A DNA stretch of 64,000 nt from Eurosta solidaginis (Eukaryota > Arthropoda > Insecta > Diptera > Tephritidae): positions 35,492,089 through 35,556,088 of the forward strand of contig NC_090321.1 of the NCBI RefSeq assembly GCF_040869045.1. The letters run 5' to 3'. This document shows, one piece after another, positions 1 to 11,204 of this stretch. Under the pieces are notes generated by a model. It was not told where the DNA came from and ran no database searches. It saw only the letters and a program-made list of their open reading frames with translations. Made by a program: the position numbers and the translations under genes. Each line of letters begins with the position of its first letter. The first letter of the stretch is position 1.

Positions 1-88
1 ATTTTTGATGTTACTTTGCCCGGGAGTTGAACCCAGGACCCTCGGTGTGATAGACGGAGCACCCTACCACCACACCACGGCGGCCGCC
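1..88 (-). mobile_element. tRNA-derived SINE, 5' head only (cut by window edge)
   Basis: Read on the minus strand this begins GGCGGCCGCCGTGG, has an A-box-like GGTGGTAGGG and a B-box-like GGTTCAACTCC (plus strand 22-33), the internal RNA polymerase III promoter layout of a tRNA-derived SINE. The same head, with the whole body, recurs at 17988-18323. The rest of this copy lies left of the window. It sits at the same distance upstream of the protease homolog gene as the second copy does from its gene, so it was carried by the duplication. A functional tRNA gene was considered; the extension into a long conserved non-tRNA body in the second copy argues against that. Confidence 0.8.
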
Positions 89-319
89 AATTACCAAATA
101 TGTCATATTTCTATATTCCTACTACAGGCTGGGCAGACTCACAAACATCAGAGTGCCGATATATTGCTGTGTTAATGTTTTTGTTTTTGTATTCAATAAT
201 CGAATGTAACTAAATTAAAATTTTTTCTTGTCACACTTATGCTGCTACAATCACAAAAATTTAGTAGGCTGTCTTTTTTCCAATTCAAAACTCATTTTTA
301 TTTACACAACAAAATTTTG

Positions 320-356
320 TATAAATAGCACCCACAAAATTCAACTGCCTTCACTT
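320..356 (+). promoter_or_regulatory. TATA box (320-327) and initiator-like site (351-356)
   Basis: TATAAATA at 320-327 is followed 33 bp later by TCACTT, close to the insect initiator TCAKTY, and 41 bp after that by the start codon at 394. The spacing fits an RNA polymerase II core promoter with a leader of about 40 bases. Transcription is inferred, not shown. Confidence 0.65.
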
Positions 357-393
357 TAAACTTAAAAATCGACGGAATATCTTATACTAAAAA

Positions 394-1185
394 ATGAATT
401 TACTCAATTATATCGCGATCCTGTTCGTCTTCCTTACCTGTATTTTGACTAATGCGCTTTCGCAAAATCGCATTATAGGTGGCACTGATTGGGATATAAA
501 GAATAGCCCATATGTGGTGGTAGTACGTTATCATGAGCATTATCGTTGCGTGGGTACTTTAATCTCTATGAAGAGGGTGCTTACATCTTTATATTGCTTT
601 GATATTGACAATTTCGTCGAGAGGAATATCCATGTTAAAGCTGGTAGATCCAATTTATATGAAAAAGGAGGAGATCGCTATGCGGAACGTATAATTCGTC
701 CATGTGATGCAAAAATGGAAGATATAGATATAGCTGTGATTGCATTGGAATTATCATTCACCGTGAGCTCAAGAATAAATGCAATATCTTTATGCGAAAC
801 TGAATTAAGCCCGGGCGTAAAATTGCGAATTAGTGGATGGGGTGCGACAAATGCAGACATTGTGCAACCTTCGGCTAGACTCCAATCTGCTGAATTTGAA
901 GTATTCCCAATCAACCAATGTGGGACTCTTTATGCAGATTTTTTTGCGGTGATGAGGATAAATTTCCCAAAAACAGCAATTTGTTTAATAGATCCGGCAC
1001 TGGAAAGTGATATGTGTACGGGAGATGCTGGTGCACCGGCCGTTGCTGAAGGAAAACTTTATGCGGTGCTAGCAGGTAGAATACCACCTTTAACCAGATT
1101 ACATCCGACTATATTTACAAGTATATGTAATAATGATGTTAAAGCTTTTATAAGATATGCGATGCAGAGGACTAACGTTATTTGA
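394..1185 (+). CDS. secreted non-catalytic serine protease homolog, copy 1
   Basis: A 263-residue single-exon protein. Residues 1-23 form a signal peptide (hydrophobic core IAILFVFLTCIL), followed by an R-IIGG activation-type junction at residues 26-30 and a full chymotrypsin-fold (S1) domain. The position of the catalytic His is Tyr67 (TSLYC instead of TAAHC) and that of the nucleophile is Ala212 (GDAGAP instead of GDSGGP); the Asp is kept (D112, DIAV). Eight cysteines keep the three usual S1 disulfides (C52-C68, C176-C197, C208-C245) plus an extra pair (C104-C134), and Asp206 matches trypsin D189. The protein should therefore fold and be secreted but not cleave peptides. Members of this family act as binding partners, regulators or seminal and immune proteins; which applies here cannot be told. 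Its paralog is at 18610-19407. AATAAA signals follow the stop at once. Confidence 0.9.
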   Translation: MNLLNYIAILFVFLTCILTNALSQNRIIGGTDWDIKNSPYVVVVRYHEHYRCVGTLISMKRVLTSLYCFDIDNFVERNIHVKAGRSNLYEKGGDRYAERIIRPCDAKMEDIDIAVIALELSFTVSSRINAISLCETELSPGVKLRISGWGATNADIVQPSARLQSAEFEVFPINQCGTLYADFFAVMRINFPKTAICLIDPALESDMCTGDAGAPAVAEGKLYAVLAGRIPPLTRLHPTIFTSICNNDVKAFIRYAMQRTNVI

Positions 1186-1206
1186 AATAAAACAAATCAA
1201 AATAAA
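1186..1206 (+). terminator. polyadenylation signals of protease homolog copy 1
   Basis: AATAAA occurs at 1186-1191, touching the stop codon, and again at 1201-1206. The second copy of the gene has AATAAA overlapping its own stop codon. The 3' untranslated region is expected to be very short. Confidence 0.6.
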
Positions 1207-1334
1207 AACTAAAAAATTATTCATCATATTAAATTTTTTGATTGATGATAACAAGTTATTTTTTATTCAATCATTTCTTGAATAATGAATAACATTTGAT
1301 CGTTAACCGGGTTGAGATATTATTCAGTATTGAA

Positions 1335-3010
1335 ACAAGTAAGGAAGGCTAAGTTCGGGTGTAACCGAAAATTACATACTCAGCTGAGAGCTTAGCTGCA
1401 TTGGTTTCGTATAGGGTTTCGTAGATGCTTTATAAGTGGTTTTTAATTCCATATCACATACGTTTGGGAAATATCGACCAAATTGTAGACCAAGGGTGAC
1501 GTTTTTTTGGAACGCCATTCCTTTATCCTTTGTCAAATAAGGGAAAAACACCATGTAGGAAAATGAACCTAGTGTAACCCTGGAATGTGTTTGTATGAGA
1601 TGGGTATCAAATGAAAGGTATTAAAGAGTATTTTAAAAGGGAGTGTGCCTTAGTTCTATAGGTGGACGCCTTTTCGAGATATCGCCATAAAAGTGGACCA
1701 GGGGTGACTCTAGAATGTGTTTGTGCGATATGGGTATCAAATTAAAGGTATTAATGATGGCTTTAAAAGGGAGTGGTCCTTAGTTGTATATGTGAAGGCG
1801 TTTTCGAGATAGCGACCAAAATGTGAACCAGGGTGACCCAGAACATCATCTGTCGGGTACCGCTAATTTATTTATATATGTAATACCACAAACAGTACTC
1901 CTGCATTGATTCCGCCCTGCAGAACTTTTTCATTTTCTTCTACCTAGTATGGTCAAAAAACTAATCCAATCACCATGTTTCATCCCTTTTTTCGTTTTTG
2001 GTATAGAATTATGGTTTTTTTTTTTCATTTTTCGATATCGAAAAAGTGAGCGTGTTCATAGCCGGATTTCGCCCATTTTTTAATACCAAGATAAAGTGAG
2101 TTCAGATAAGTACGTGAACTAAGTTTAGTAACGATATATCGATTTTTGCTCAAGTTATCGTGTTAACGACCGAGCGGAAGGACAGACGGTCGACTGTGTA
2201 TAAAAACTGGGCGTGGCTTCAATTGATTTCGCCCTTTTTCACAGAAAACAGTTATCGTCATAGAATCTAAGCCTCTACCAAATTTCACAAGGATTGGTAA
2301 ATTTTTGTTCGACTTATGGCATTAAAAGTAGTCTAGACAAATTAAACGAAAAAGGGCGGAGCCACGCCCATTTTGAAATTTTCTTTTATTTTTGTATTTT
2401 GTTGCACCATATAATTACTGGAGTTGAATGTTGACATAATTTATTTATATACTGTAAAGATATTAAATCTTTTGTGAAAATTTGACTTAAATTTTTTTTT
2501 TTAAGTGGGCGTGTTCGCCATTCGATTTTGCAAATTTTTATGTAGAACACATAGTAGGAGTAACGTTCCTGCCAAATTTCATCGGGATATCTTCAACGAC
2601 TGCCAAATTACAGCTTGCAAAACTTCTAAATTAAAATTAGGCGGTGCCACGCCCATTGTCCATAGTTTTACTAATTTTCTATTCTGCGTCATAAGGCCAA
2701 CCCACCTACCAAGTTTCATCTCTTTATCCTTTTTTGGTAATGAATTATCGCACTTTTTCGGTTTTCGAAATTTTCGATATTGAAAAAGTGGGCGTGGTTA
2801 TAGTCCGATTTCATTCATTTTATATTGCGATCTGAGATGAGTGCCCAGGAACTTACATACCAAATTTCATTAAGAAACCTCAAAATTAACTCAAGTTATC
2901 GTGTTTACGGACAGACGGACGGACGGACATGTCTAAATGAATTTCTTTTTTCGCCCGGATCATTTTGATTTATTGATCATTTGATCAGCTCTGCTCAGCT
3001 GAGTATAAAA
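1335..3010 (+). repeat. mini-me-like non-autonomous repeat, copy A
   Basis: Starts AAGTAAGGAAGGCTAAGTTC and ends CTCAGCTGAGTATAAAAA; the near-terminal TACTCAGCTGAG at the start is inverted at the end. Inside are about two and a half copies of the ~130-bp monomer (1560-1860), conserved AAGTGGGCGTGG blocks and a (GGAC)n microsatellite at 2909-2928, which read the other way is the GTCY core known from dipteran mini-me elements. No coding capacity. Five related copies are at 19526, 29894, 32163, 40085 and 43635. Copy B occupies the equivalent site after the second protease homolog, so the insertion predates the duplication. Confidence 0.8.
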
Positions 3011-3021
3011 ATATAGAATAA

Positions 3022-3650
3022 CAACTCTCGTGGTCATTAGGGGGTCATTCCGGGATGGTTTATGAGACTCCCTCCGGGTCCTCCCGGGTTTTTGAAGGTC
3101 ATTTCGGGGACCTTAGGGGTCATTTCGGCATGGTTTTGGTGACTGCCTCGGGGTAATTTGGGGATAATTCCGGGAAGGATTTGGGGACTCCCTCTGGGTC
3201 ATACCTGGATGGTTTGGGGACTCTTTCGGGGTTATTTGGGAGTCGTTCCGGGATGTTTTTGAGGATTCCCTCGAGGTCATTTGGGGGTAATTTCGGAATA
3301 GTTTTGGGGACTCCTTGAGGTCAGTTGGGGTATATTCAGGGAATATATTTGGGTACTCCCTCCGGGTCATTTGGGGGTCATTTCGGGATGGTTTTGGGGA
3401 CTCCGTCGGGGTCTTTTGGGGGTCATTTCGGGATGGTTTGGTGGACTCCCTCGATGTCATTAGGGGGTCAGTCTGTGATGTTTTGGGCACTCCGTCGGGG
3501 TCTCCCGGGGTCATTCCTGGATGGATTTGGACTCCCTAGGGGTCCTTCTGGGGTCATTGCGAGGTGTTTTCGGTGGCTCTGTCAAGGTTTTTCGGGGGTC
3601 ATTGGGGATCATTTGCAAATAATTTGGGGTTATTTAGGGGTCCGTACGCT
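3022..3650 (+). repeat. G-rich minisatellite, ~42-bp unit
   Basis: Tandem degenerate units built from GGGGGTCATTTCGGGATGG and TTTTGGGGACTCCCTCGGGG with a 42-43 bp period. The plus strand is rich in G runs. Open frames across it on both strands come from the near multiple-of-three period and are not genes. The same array follows the second protease homolog at 21535-22355. Confidence 0.85.
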
Positions 3651-4309
3651 CAACTGTCCGAAGGCTCATTCTCATATGTTCTTTTGCAATTACGTTCATT
3701 AAAATGTGAGTATTGTAATGATCTTGTGGCACTACTTCTTCTCCCCACAAGAAAGGCTTCTACCGAAAATGGACGTATACGGTTAAGAAGCACGCCCAGT
3801 TTTTATAGCTCAGATATCGGACGATGGCTAGAAAGAGTGAACAAATTTGCTTTTAACTTGATTAGCCTTAATTTAGAACTCGATTGAAGAACGCCCGGTT
3901 TCAGAATTTTTTTCGTAAACGACCTATTTCACGTAAAAGTGTTTTGAATTTATGCCCACATATAGGAACTTTTTGACGAAAGTCTGGGGTAAGACATTAG
4001 TGTGACCGCAAGTTATATGGACAATTTTTTTTCGTATTTTCACTTGGCAAACCCCTTAGATTTATTCCAAATTAGAAAAAAACTATATATAAAAAATTTT
4101 AGATCGTTTGCATAGTTATTGGACTGGCCTTGAGCCCGCAAAGTTTGCTAAAAATGCTAATTGTTCTTAACTTCAGTAATATTTATTTTATAGAAAAACT
4201 TTATGCACAAATATTCTAGGGACATATCTGACGAACAATGTTGCTCTATTAGTTTTCTTTAACATTAATATTTAATCCAGAAAAAACCAAATTAAAAAAT
4301 AACAGTGAA
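3651..4309. other. unassigned AT-rich stretch
   Basis: No gene, repeat end or domain recognised between the minisatellite and the Penelope-like element. A short segment near 3795-3820 (ACGCCCAGTTTTTATAG) resembles a piece of the mini-me-like repeats. Confidence 0.4.
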
Positions 4310-4888
4310 ATTTTCACATATCTTCGCATTCGAACATATTTTCATATGACTTTTCTTGTTTTGTTGATTTTACGACAGGGTGGATAAGCGATGTATATTG
4401 GAACGATTTTCCGTCATCCCTTGTCAAATTTGGTTTTGAGACAAACCGGGTTCGGCGTTGTGCCATCATCAGTGTCGATTTTCGTTCTGATCTGTTGTTG
4501 TCGTTTGTCCTGTATTTATAGTTCGTAGGTACATGAGCAGGTGTAGTCAAAATTGATGCTTGTGTATATTTAGTTATTTGTATGTGCTGTGTGTTCATTC
4601 AGAAGCGAGGGTGGTTTACTAATCGATTTGTGTGGCTGACTGGGGTAGGTAAAAATCCGTAGTTTTAGTCGTTTGACCTTCTTTGTGGGTTTGTTGTTTC
4701 GGTGTGTTAACTGTTTTGTGTTTATTTGTTGTTGTGTGTTTGTCTGTTGTACCTGTGTGATAACTTTTTTTTTTTGCAAACAAGTTATAAAGGCTCGAAT
4801 ATTGTGTCAGAAATTGTGTTTATCTGTTCGTTTATTATTCTGCCGTCGAATGTTTTCTGTTTGTAGATTTCCATGTTTTCGAGTACGT

Positions 4889-5266
4889 TCAGACGTATGT
4901 GCCTTTTGCTTGTATGTGACGAATCATAACTGTTTTATTGATTCTTGCTGAGGAACATTCATTCTCGACCATGTGATTAGCGAAGTTAGACTCGGGTATA
5001 ATGTTTGGATTCAGTATTTTTTTTTTGTAATCTGTAATATGTTCTCTGAACCTCGTTCTTATTTGCCGTCTTGTTTGTCCTATGTAACTATGCTGGCATC
5101 CGCAGGTAAGCTTGTATACGCCGTGGCTGCTAAACGGATCGTCTGAGTTAGTGTTAGTTCTTAGTTTTCGCCCTAGGTTGTTCGATTTTTTGAATGCTGT
5201 ATTAATGTAATTATATTTTTTAAAGAAGTTTGCCAATTTATATGTTGCTTTTCCAGTATATGTCAT
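4889..5266 (-). pseudogene. GIY-YIG endonuclease domain of the PLE
   Basis: The minus-strand peptide contains GVYKLTCGCQHSYIGQTRRQ followed by RTRFREH, the GIY-YIG fold with its Arg and downstream His, and a later N. This domain makes the target nick in canonical Penelope-like elements. Within the element it lies downstream of the RT, split from it by frameshifts in 5267-5432. Confidence 0.85.
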
Positions 5267-5432
5267 AGTCGTCCACCTATTATTTTCCTTTTCATTATTT
5301 CTTTTTAGTTCTCCATTTGTCCTTCTGAGCTTATCTACTAGTACTTTTTTATATCATTGGTTTGCAGCGATATTATATATGACCTCAAGTTCTCTCTTAT
5401 ATGCCTCTTGTGTTAGAGGTGTTTTTTCAAGT

Positions 5433-6340
5433 CTATGTACCGTGCCTTAATGCTGCATTTTTATGCTGTTGGGGGTGATTTGAGGTATTATGTATTATTG
5501 TGTCGGTGGCCGTTGGCTTTCTATATATGTCATAGCTAAATCTTTTGGCTTCTTCATCAATATTGATCGTGAGGTCTAGATAGTTGATTCCTCCGTCTTT
5601 TTCGGTTTCCATTGTAAATTTTATATTTCCGTGCTGCTTGTTGAGGTACTCCAGTACAAGCTCTTCGTTATTAGTAGTTAAAACGCATATTATGTCATCC
5701 ACGTATCTAGCATAAAATGACACGCCTAATTTGGACTTCAGCTCCTGTATGTACTTTTCTTCCAGATTTTGCATGAACACTTCCATAAGAATTGCTGATG
5801 TGGGGCTTCCCATTCCAAGACCGTTTGTTTGTCTATATTTTATTGTTGAATTGAAAATAGTTTCGACGTAAAGTGGTTCTTAGCGTATTTGTGATTTGCA
5901 TACCTTTCACTTTGTTTTTTGTATTATGAACTATTGTTGAGCTAACTATGTCCAAAGTCTCTGACAGTGGTATTGATGGGTATAAATCTTTTATGTCAAA
6001 AGATACCAATTTGCTGTTCTTTGTTAGCTCTACGGTCTCAAGTCTCTCTACTAGTTCTGTTGTGTTAGCTATTGCATATTCGTTCCTTAGCTCCAGAGTA
6101 TCTTTCAATATCGTTTTTAAATATTTGGACAGTTTGTAACATGGTGCCGATTTAAAATTAATGATGGGCCTCATTGGCGTGTCCGGCTTGTGGATTTTTG
6201 GTAGCGCAATCAGTGGAGGAGCCGAAGGGTTCATTTGGACCAATCTATGTGCCATGTTAGAATAAAAAAAATATTTGCTGCATTTTTTATAGCAACTTTG
6301 ATTTGTTTTTGGTATTCATCTGTGGGATCCTCCCTCATTC
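5433..6340 (-). pseudogene. Penelope-like reverse transcriptase, frameshifted
   Basis: Two minus-strand open pieces (5833-6255 and 5433-5813), with the frame extending upstream to about 6340, give PLE-type RT motifs in order: ALPKIHKPDTPMRPII, VSFDIKDLYPSIP, MGSPTSAILME, catalytic YVDDI, INYLDLTI and the post-RT IYRKPTATDTIIH. A one-base frameshift near 5832 separates the fingers/palm from the MGSPTS motif. The catalytic aspartates remain. The enzyme would copy element RNA primed at a nicked target. Confidence 0.85.
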
Positions 6341-6345
6341 TACAA

Positions 6346-6697
6346 CATTTCAGTTCCTTCAGCATCTATTAGCAGCAAAGCTGGTCTGATAGCCAGACAA
6401 AATTCTCGTTTGTTGCTAAATGTTGTTATGAAATTTGTCATGCCGCTACTATCGAACACGAGTAAGTTTTTATATGTATATATTTGATATACCTGTAAAT
6501 TGACTTTTCGATATTTAAATACCTAATTGAGCTATTGCCTTCAAGTCGGGAGCAATATCTTCAGATATTCCTATTCAAGGAGGAAGTCCTCAAAAAAAAA
6601 ATACAATCGGCAGATTTACTTTTTCGTAGAAAGGTAATGAAAAAATTGAGTTCAAGTAAACTAAAAACAATACTGGGCCTAATTAGAAGGAACTAAC
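6346..6697. other. gap between PLE and gypsy gag
   Basis: AT-rich. It probably holds the leader or long terminal repeat of the gypsy element that follows, but no LTR pair could be matched. Confidence 0.3.
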
Positions 6698-7935
6698 GTG
6701 GAAGAGTATGTCTTTTATCCTGATATGGAAGAATCAACCACAAAAATTGAAGAGAAAAGCGAAACATCGCAGACAGTTACCAGCACAGACTTGAACATGA
6801 TATTGACTGTAATATCTGCACAAATATCGACAGTAATATCAATGTCGTCGCAAATGTCATCTCAACTGGAAGAACAGAAGACATATATGGCATCACAACT
6901 GTATGAACAAAAGACAAGAATAGCATCCCAACCGGATGCACAGGAGGCACGCATAACATCCAAGATAGAAGAACAAGAGGATCGCTTATCATTGCAGATT
7001 GGCACAAATGTCTTCGCAGTTAGAAGCACAGGAAACAAGGGTAACATCAAAGCTGGAAGCGCAGGATGCAAAAATTGCTCAATTTCAGTCGATGATTTAA
7101 AAGGTCGTATGGAGCAGTTGCAACTAAATCGGCCAGCAACTTCAGCGAGTAATCCAAAGGTAAACACACCATCCTTTGACGGTTCTGTTCCTTTCCAGGT
7201 CTTTAAGCTACAGTTTGAGAAGACCGCAGCAGTGAACAACTGGAATGTTGAAGATGAAGTTGCAGCTCTATTCGTGGCATTGAAAGGGCTTGCAGCTGAG
7301 ATTTTCAAACCATTCCAGAGGGCGAACGGAACTGTTATGAAGCATTGATGGGCCCTCTAGAGAGACGATACGGAACTGAACATAGGAGACAGATATACCA
7401 AATGGAGTTACTGAACCGCTTCCAGATGCCTGGTGAAACATGGCAAGAGTTTGCGTCGGATGTTGAAAGGCTGGCACATTTAGCGAATGTGGACGCACCC
7501 GTGGAATACACCGAAAGGGTAAAAATCCAGAGCTTTATTAATGGAATACGGGATGTCGAAACGAAGCGAGCGACATACGCAAACCCAAAACCTACATTCG
7601 TAGAAACGGTATCACATGCTCTGACTCAGGAAACAGCGTCGCTTCTCTGTAAGCCAGTTTTCAAAGCACGCCGTGTGGAAGTGGAAAGGCCAGACTGGGT
7701 GAACACAATATTGGAGGCGCTGAAGGGATCACAACAGAAAAATGACGGAGTTATGAAGTGTTTCAAGTGCGGTAACCCAGGTCACATCGCACGTCATTGC
7801 AGCACCGGCCCTGGTAGTTTCAACCTGGCTGGTCGTAAACGTAAAGCTGGAGGAGATAAGCAAGAGCAAGTCAGATGTAAAGATCGAAAACTTCCCCAGC
7901 TATTGAATGTGATATCTATCTCGCAAATTGGATGA
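6698..7935 (+). pseudogene. Ty3/gypsy Gag with CCHC zinc knuckle, frameshifted
   Basis: The first frame (6698-7348; first ATG at 6725) ends with the capsid-type segment PSFDGSVPFQVFKLQFEKTA. The second (7345-7935) continues with LERRYGTEHRRQIYQMELLN and QEFASDVERLAHLA and ends in the zinc knuckle CFKCGNPGHIARHC. A single frameshift near 7340 breaks the gene. N-terminal residues 20-110 carry repeated SQ/EEQ segments suggestive of a coiled coil. Gag packages element RNA. The protease follows in the second frame after an in-frame TGA at 7933. Confidence 0.85.
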
Positions 7936-8854
7936 AACTCTAGCAGTCCTTCCGTCAGAGGAAATGTGGATGGCAAGGAGCGTGTACTGACTGTAGATAC
8001 GGGCGCATCTCATTCCTTAATCCGATATGATTTGGCCAACAGGAGAGTAAAGCCAGTATAAACAAGTCCAAGGAGAAGTGGTATGTGAGGTCTTAATTGG
8101 AAAGGTCGCGATTCTACACAAATTCGTTGTGGCGGAGATCGTTGATGAAGTCATATTGGGAGTGGACTTCTTAGTTGCCCATGACATCAAGATCTATATG
8201 CAGAGAAGGGTTATGCATTATAAGAACCAGGATGTGCCACTTAACTTCAGTTTGGAGGAAGGCTTCAGCAGTAATCGAGTACTGGTGGAGAAGTCTCGAC
8301 AAAGACCACGAAAATCAAAGGTTGATGGATCGAATGGGCCAAATAAAGCAAAATCAAAAGTACTTGCGAGAGAAACACTGGCATTGACAAAACCAAACGC
8401 ATGCACAAAAACGAAAGAAAGAGTTTCCCAGAATAAATGCGAGGGTAGTTTCAAGCCAGGGCACACTAGTGTTGTGAAACGTGGGAACGATATTGATTAT
8501 GCGAAGCCAATCCGTCAAGCGCAAGCTCTGCGAAGTAGTTCATTGGCAAAAGAACAGGGCGTGAGGGAACGGCCCAGGGTAATGAGTAATAAGATTAAAC
8601 ACAGGTACGACGAGAACAAAAATTCGGAAGGTTTCTTAGAGGGAGATTTGGTACTGTTATACAACCCTCACCGGCGGAAAGGTATTCCATCCAAATTTTG
8701 GTTCAGTTGGGAAGGCCCGTGCAGAGTTGTGAAAAGGATCAGTGATGTTATCTACCGCATACAAACAATTGGGAAACCACGAAATAGAAGGGTGGTTCAT
8801 TTGGAGAGGCTAGTAGCGGTGGCTTTGACAAAACATTTTGATACTTTTTCATAA
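7936..8854 (+). pseudogene. gypsy protease fused by deletion to integrase C-terminal domain
   Basis: The aspartic protease active site LTVDTGASHSLI is encoded near 7990-8020 and its second hallmark ILGVDFLVAHDI in the 8078-8854 frame. That frame then has a charged linker, a short segment PIRQAQALRSSSLAKEQ matching the very start of gypsy RT, and runs straight into an integrase tail with a GPY/F module (EGDLVLLYNPHRR, SWEGPCRVVKRISDVIYRIQ). RT, RNase H and the integrase core are missing, so an internal deletion joined pol in frame. Frame breaks occur at 7933 and near 8059. The product would be non-enzymatic. Confidence 0.8.
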
Positions 8855-8945
8855 GTAAATTTCCTTATAATTGTTTGTTTATATATATGTATATTTGCAC
8901 AGTTGAATTCTGTTATCAAATTGATATGTGTGCAATCACTATTAA
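8824..8945 (+). repeat. gypsy 3' end segment, repeated at 9835-9955
   Basis: The end of the integrase-tail frame and the following AT-rich DNA (TTTGACAAAACATTTTGATA onward) recur as a diverged direct repeat about 1 kb downstream at 9835-9955. The two copies mark either a second fragment of the same element or part of its terminal region. Confidence 0.65.
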
Positions 8946-9690
8946 CAGACTGATTCTAATGTGGTAACAACTTTCTTCACCACGGCAACTTTCTTCATGT
9001 GGTAACTTTTGTACCCTTTTGGTATTCTGCCCACGAAAGTAGCCGGATAATTGTTTACCCACTAAAATAGGTGGTAACATCGATGTAACCACACAAAAGC
9101 TGTTGTTTAGAAAAAGGCAATACTGAAAAATAAAGAGTTGTGAGCGAAAATAAGTAAACATAATAGTAAAAAAGTGTGCCTCTTGCTATACATATTTGTT
9201 TCCATGTACTTTCACAGTATATGTTACAATATAGCTATGTAAAAACGTATGCATGTATGCACATATGTATATACACATCGTCCCGTTTATTCGTATCTAC
9301 GAGTGACATATTTTCGGTAAAGCCATGGCGGAACCATACACGGTGGCTGCGTGGTGACATACCTACAAACATAAATAAAAATCCATGTACTTCGTTTTTG
9401 CAAATTCGATAGAAAAATGTCAAAATCGTACTGCGCCGGAAGTTGATGTATCAAATTAAATAAAAAAGTTTATATTCAGCTGTCCCATGCTGCCACCTTG
9501 TATCGTTCCGCCATGGGTAAAGCGAAGAAAACCAACTTTTAAATTTCACCACAGACACTGGTGAGTTTTTCGCCGATGACAGCGTTACCACTTTGGCCAG
9601 AATCGCGAATAAAACAACTGGTAACGATTTTCGGTTACATAATGTTCTGGGTACTATTTTACCGGTAACGCTAAGAATCGAGCCGTAAGC
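8946..9690. other. unassigned stretch
   Basis: No recognisable gene. It contains a short ATG/CATA-rich microsatellite-like stretch near 9180-9280 and several GGTAAC/GTTACC motifs, but no repeat boundary. Confidence 0.35.
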
Positions 9691-10583
9691 GTTTATAATA
9701 ACATTTCCAAATAAGTTTTCTATTATAGGAGCCTAATTAGCCTATTTAATTAATAATTTTAATTGAGATTTTTAATTAGTTAAACAAACAGGTTCATATT
9801 TACGCATGTTGCAGCGAAATGAAATGAACGTGGCTTTGACAAAATATTTTGATACTTCTTCATAAGTAAATTTCATAATAATTGTTTGTTTATATATATG
9901 TATATTTAAACAGTTGAATTTTGTTATCAAATTGATATATGTACAATGATTATTAAGCGTTTATAATAACATTTCCATATAAATTTTCTATATAGGAGCC
10001 TAATTAGCCTATTTAATTAATAACTTTTGGAAATTTTTCTCAAAAGTATAATGAAAACGTTCATTAAGGGAGTTCAGAATTTTGTGCAAATAATCTGGTA
10101 TCATTGCATTGCAAACATGTGTAGCATACTTTTTACAATACACCAGCAAAATACATGGCTATGGACTTGCTACGTCATGACAAATACGCAACATAAAAGC
10201 CGTAGTTTATTTTTAAACGGTTTTATTAGCTTGACTTGACAGGCCGGCCGGCCGCACGGCCCTTGTATTTTGCAATTAAAATTTAAGTATCTTCCTGATA
10301 AGCTACAAGCATGAAACTAGGATTATAGTTCAGAACCCGATGACAGTGCGATAATAAAAAGAAAAAAATCCGATAGGCGGCGCATGGATCGAAATATTTC
10401 AAAAAATCGTAATTTTGGCCGATTTGGTTCATATTTGGAACACATAATACAACATGAATAGAAAGCACCTATGAATAAAAGTAGCCACTAGATGGCGCAA
10501 GGATCAAGATGTTCAAAAAAATAAAAAAAATATGATTGTGTGGACTTAATTTTGTACAGCACTTTTTAAAAATTTTGCACCAC
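9691..10583 (+). repeat. composite repeat shared with 37155-37830
   Basis: From about 9895 to 10500 this is a close paralog of 37155-37830, including GACTTGACAGGCCGGCC at about 10230-10250. The phrase GGAGCCTAATTAGCCTATTT occurs at about 9728, 9992 and 37237. CTCF-like cores lie at about 10374 (TAGGCGGCGC) and 10485-10498 (CCACTAGATGGCGC). The last 70 bp (ATATGATTGTGTGGA onward) recur at about 14988 and 61620. Confidence 0.7.
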
Positions 10584-11204
10584 TTACTTACTGGAAGAGA
10601 ATAGCTTAAGCTGCAACCGTGTTAACATTTATATTGATCATCTAAATGAATGTTAGAGTGTAAGCAGTCTCTGGAGAGAATCGGGGCAAGGAGAAGCATA
10701 CATCTATACTTGGTCCCAAGGCATACGGGAATAGATGGGAATGAAAAAGCAAATGAACTAGCTAACAAGGACGCATCCCTTGAAGCTTGCTCCGTAGACG
10801 GTCCAATTAGATTGGGCGAGAATAAGAGAAGGCGAGAGGTGCACATGATCGACCAAGCGGGAAAGGTGTGGGTTCAAGCGCGGGGCTGTAAAGTGTCGTA
10901 GATTATGTGTAGGTCCTACAAGCTTAGACAAAGTTGATTCTATCATTAAAAAGAGAGGACTGGCGTCACATACCTTTAAATTAAGCTTGTTCAGTGATAG
11001 CAGATGTAGGAAGTGCGGGTTGGAAAGGAAAACGATAGAACACGTTTTGTGCTCGAGCCCTGCGCTTGCCAGTCAAAGACTCCAGCTATTAGGAGTGATA
11101 CAGTTGTCAGATCTAGAAGCAGCAAGTGGCTTAAGTCCTAGAAAGCCTTTAGAATTTGCCAAGAGAACGGAGTTATTTTATAACATAGGTCCATGTTTTT
11201 CATA
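10584..11204 (+). pseudogene. LINE ORF2 tail: RNase H and terminal zinc knuckle, decayed
   Basis: Pieces read SLERIGARRSIHLYLVPRH with GNEKANELANKDAS (end of an RNase H domain) and CRKCGLERKTIEHVLCSSPA, the CCHC knuckle that ends I/LOA-type ORF2 proteins. The sequence matches 63410-64000, where the RNase H is intact, but here a deletion near 10645 removes the third catalytic segment. At 11204 it abuts the oppositely oriented gypsy pol. Confidence 0.8.

Larger units (their letters stand above)
4310..6345 (-). mobile_element. Penelope-like element (PLE), copy 1, defective
   Basis: Minus-strand element with the reverse transcriptase then GIY-YIG order that defines Penelope-like retroelements. 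RT remains lie at 5433-6340, the endonuclease at 4889-5266 and an untranslated tail at about 4310-4530, where minus-strand CTGATGATGGCACAACGCC resembles the terminal repeats of PLEs. Frameshifts near 5832 and between 5266 and 5433, plus stops, make it inactive. The terminal repeats were not delimited. Confidence 0.85.

Noticed and set aside
1..88. Apparent tRNA gene (A and B boxes)
   Set aside because: The second copy shows it is the head of a SINE with a long conserved body.
678..914. Minus-strand frame opposite protease homolog copy 1 (and 18756-19127 opposite copy 2)
   Set aside because: Shadow of a strongly supported gene; no domain of its own.
3113..3702. Open frames on both strands with repeating SRNDPQ-type or GDSVGVFWG-type peptides
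   Set aside because: They follow a 42-bp tandem repeat whose period is a multiple of three; no start context, domain or codon bias.
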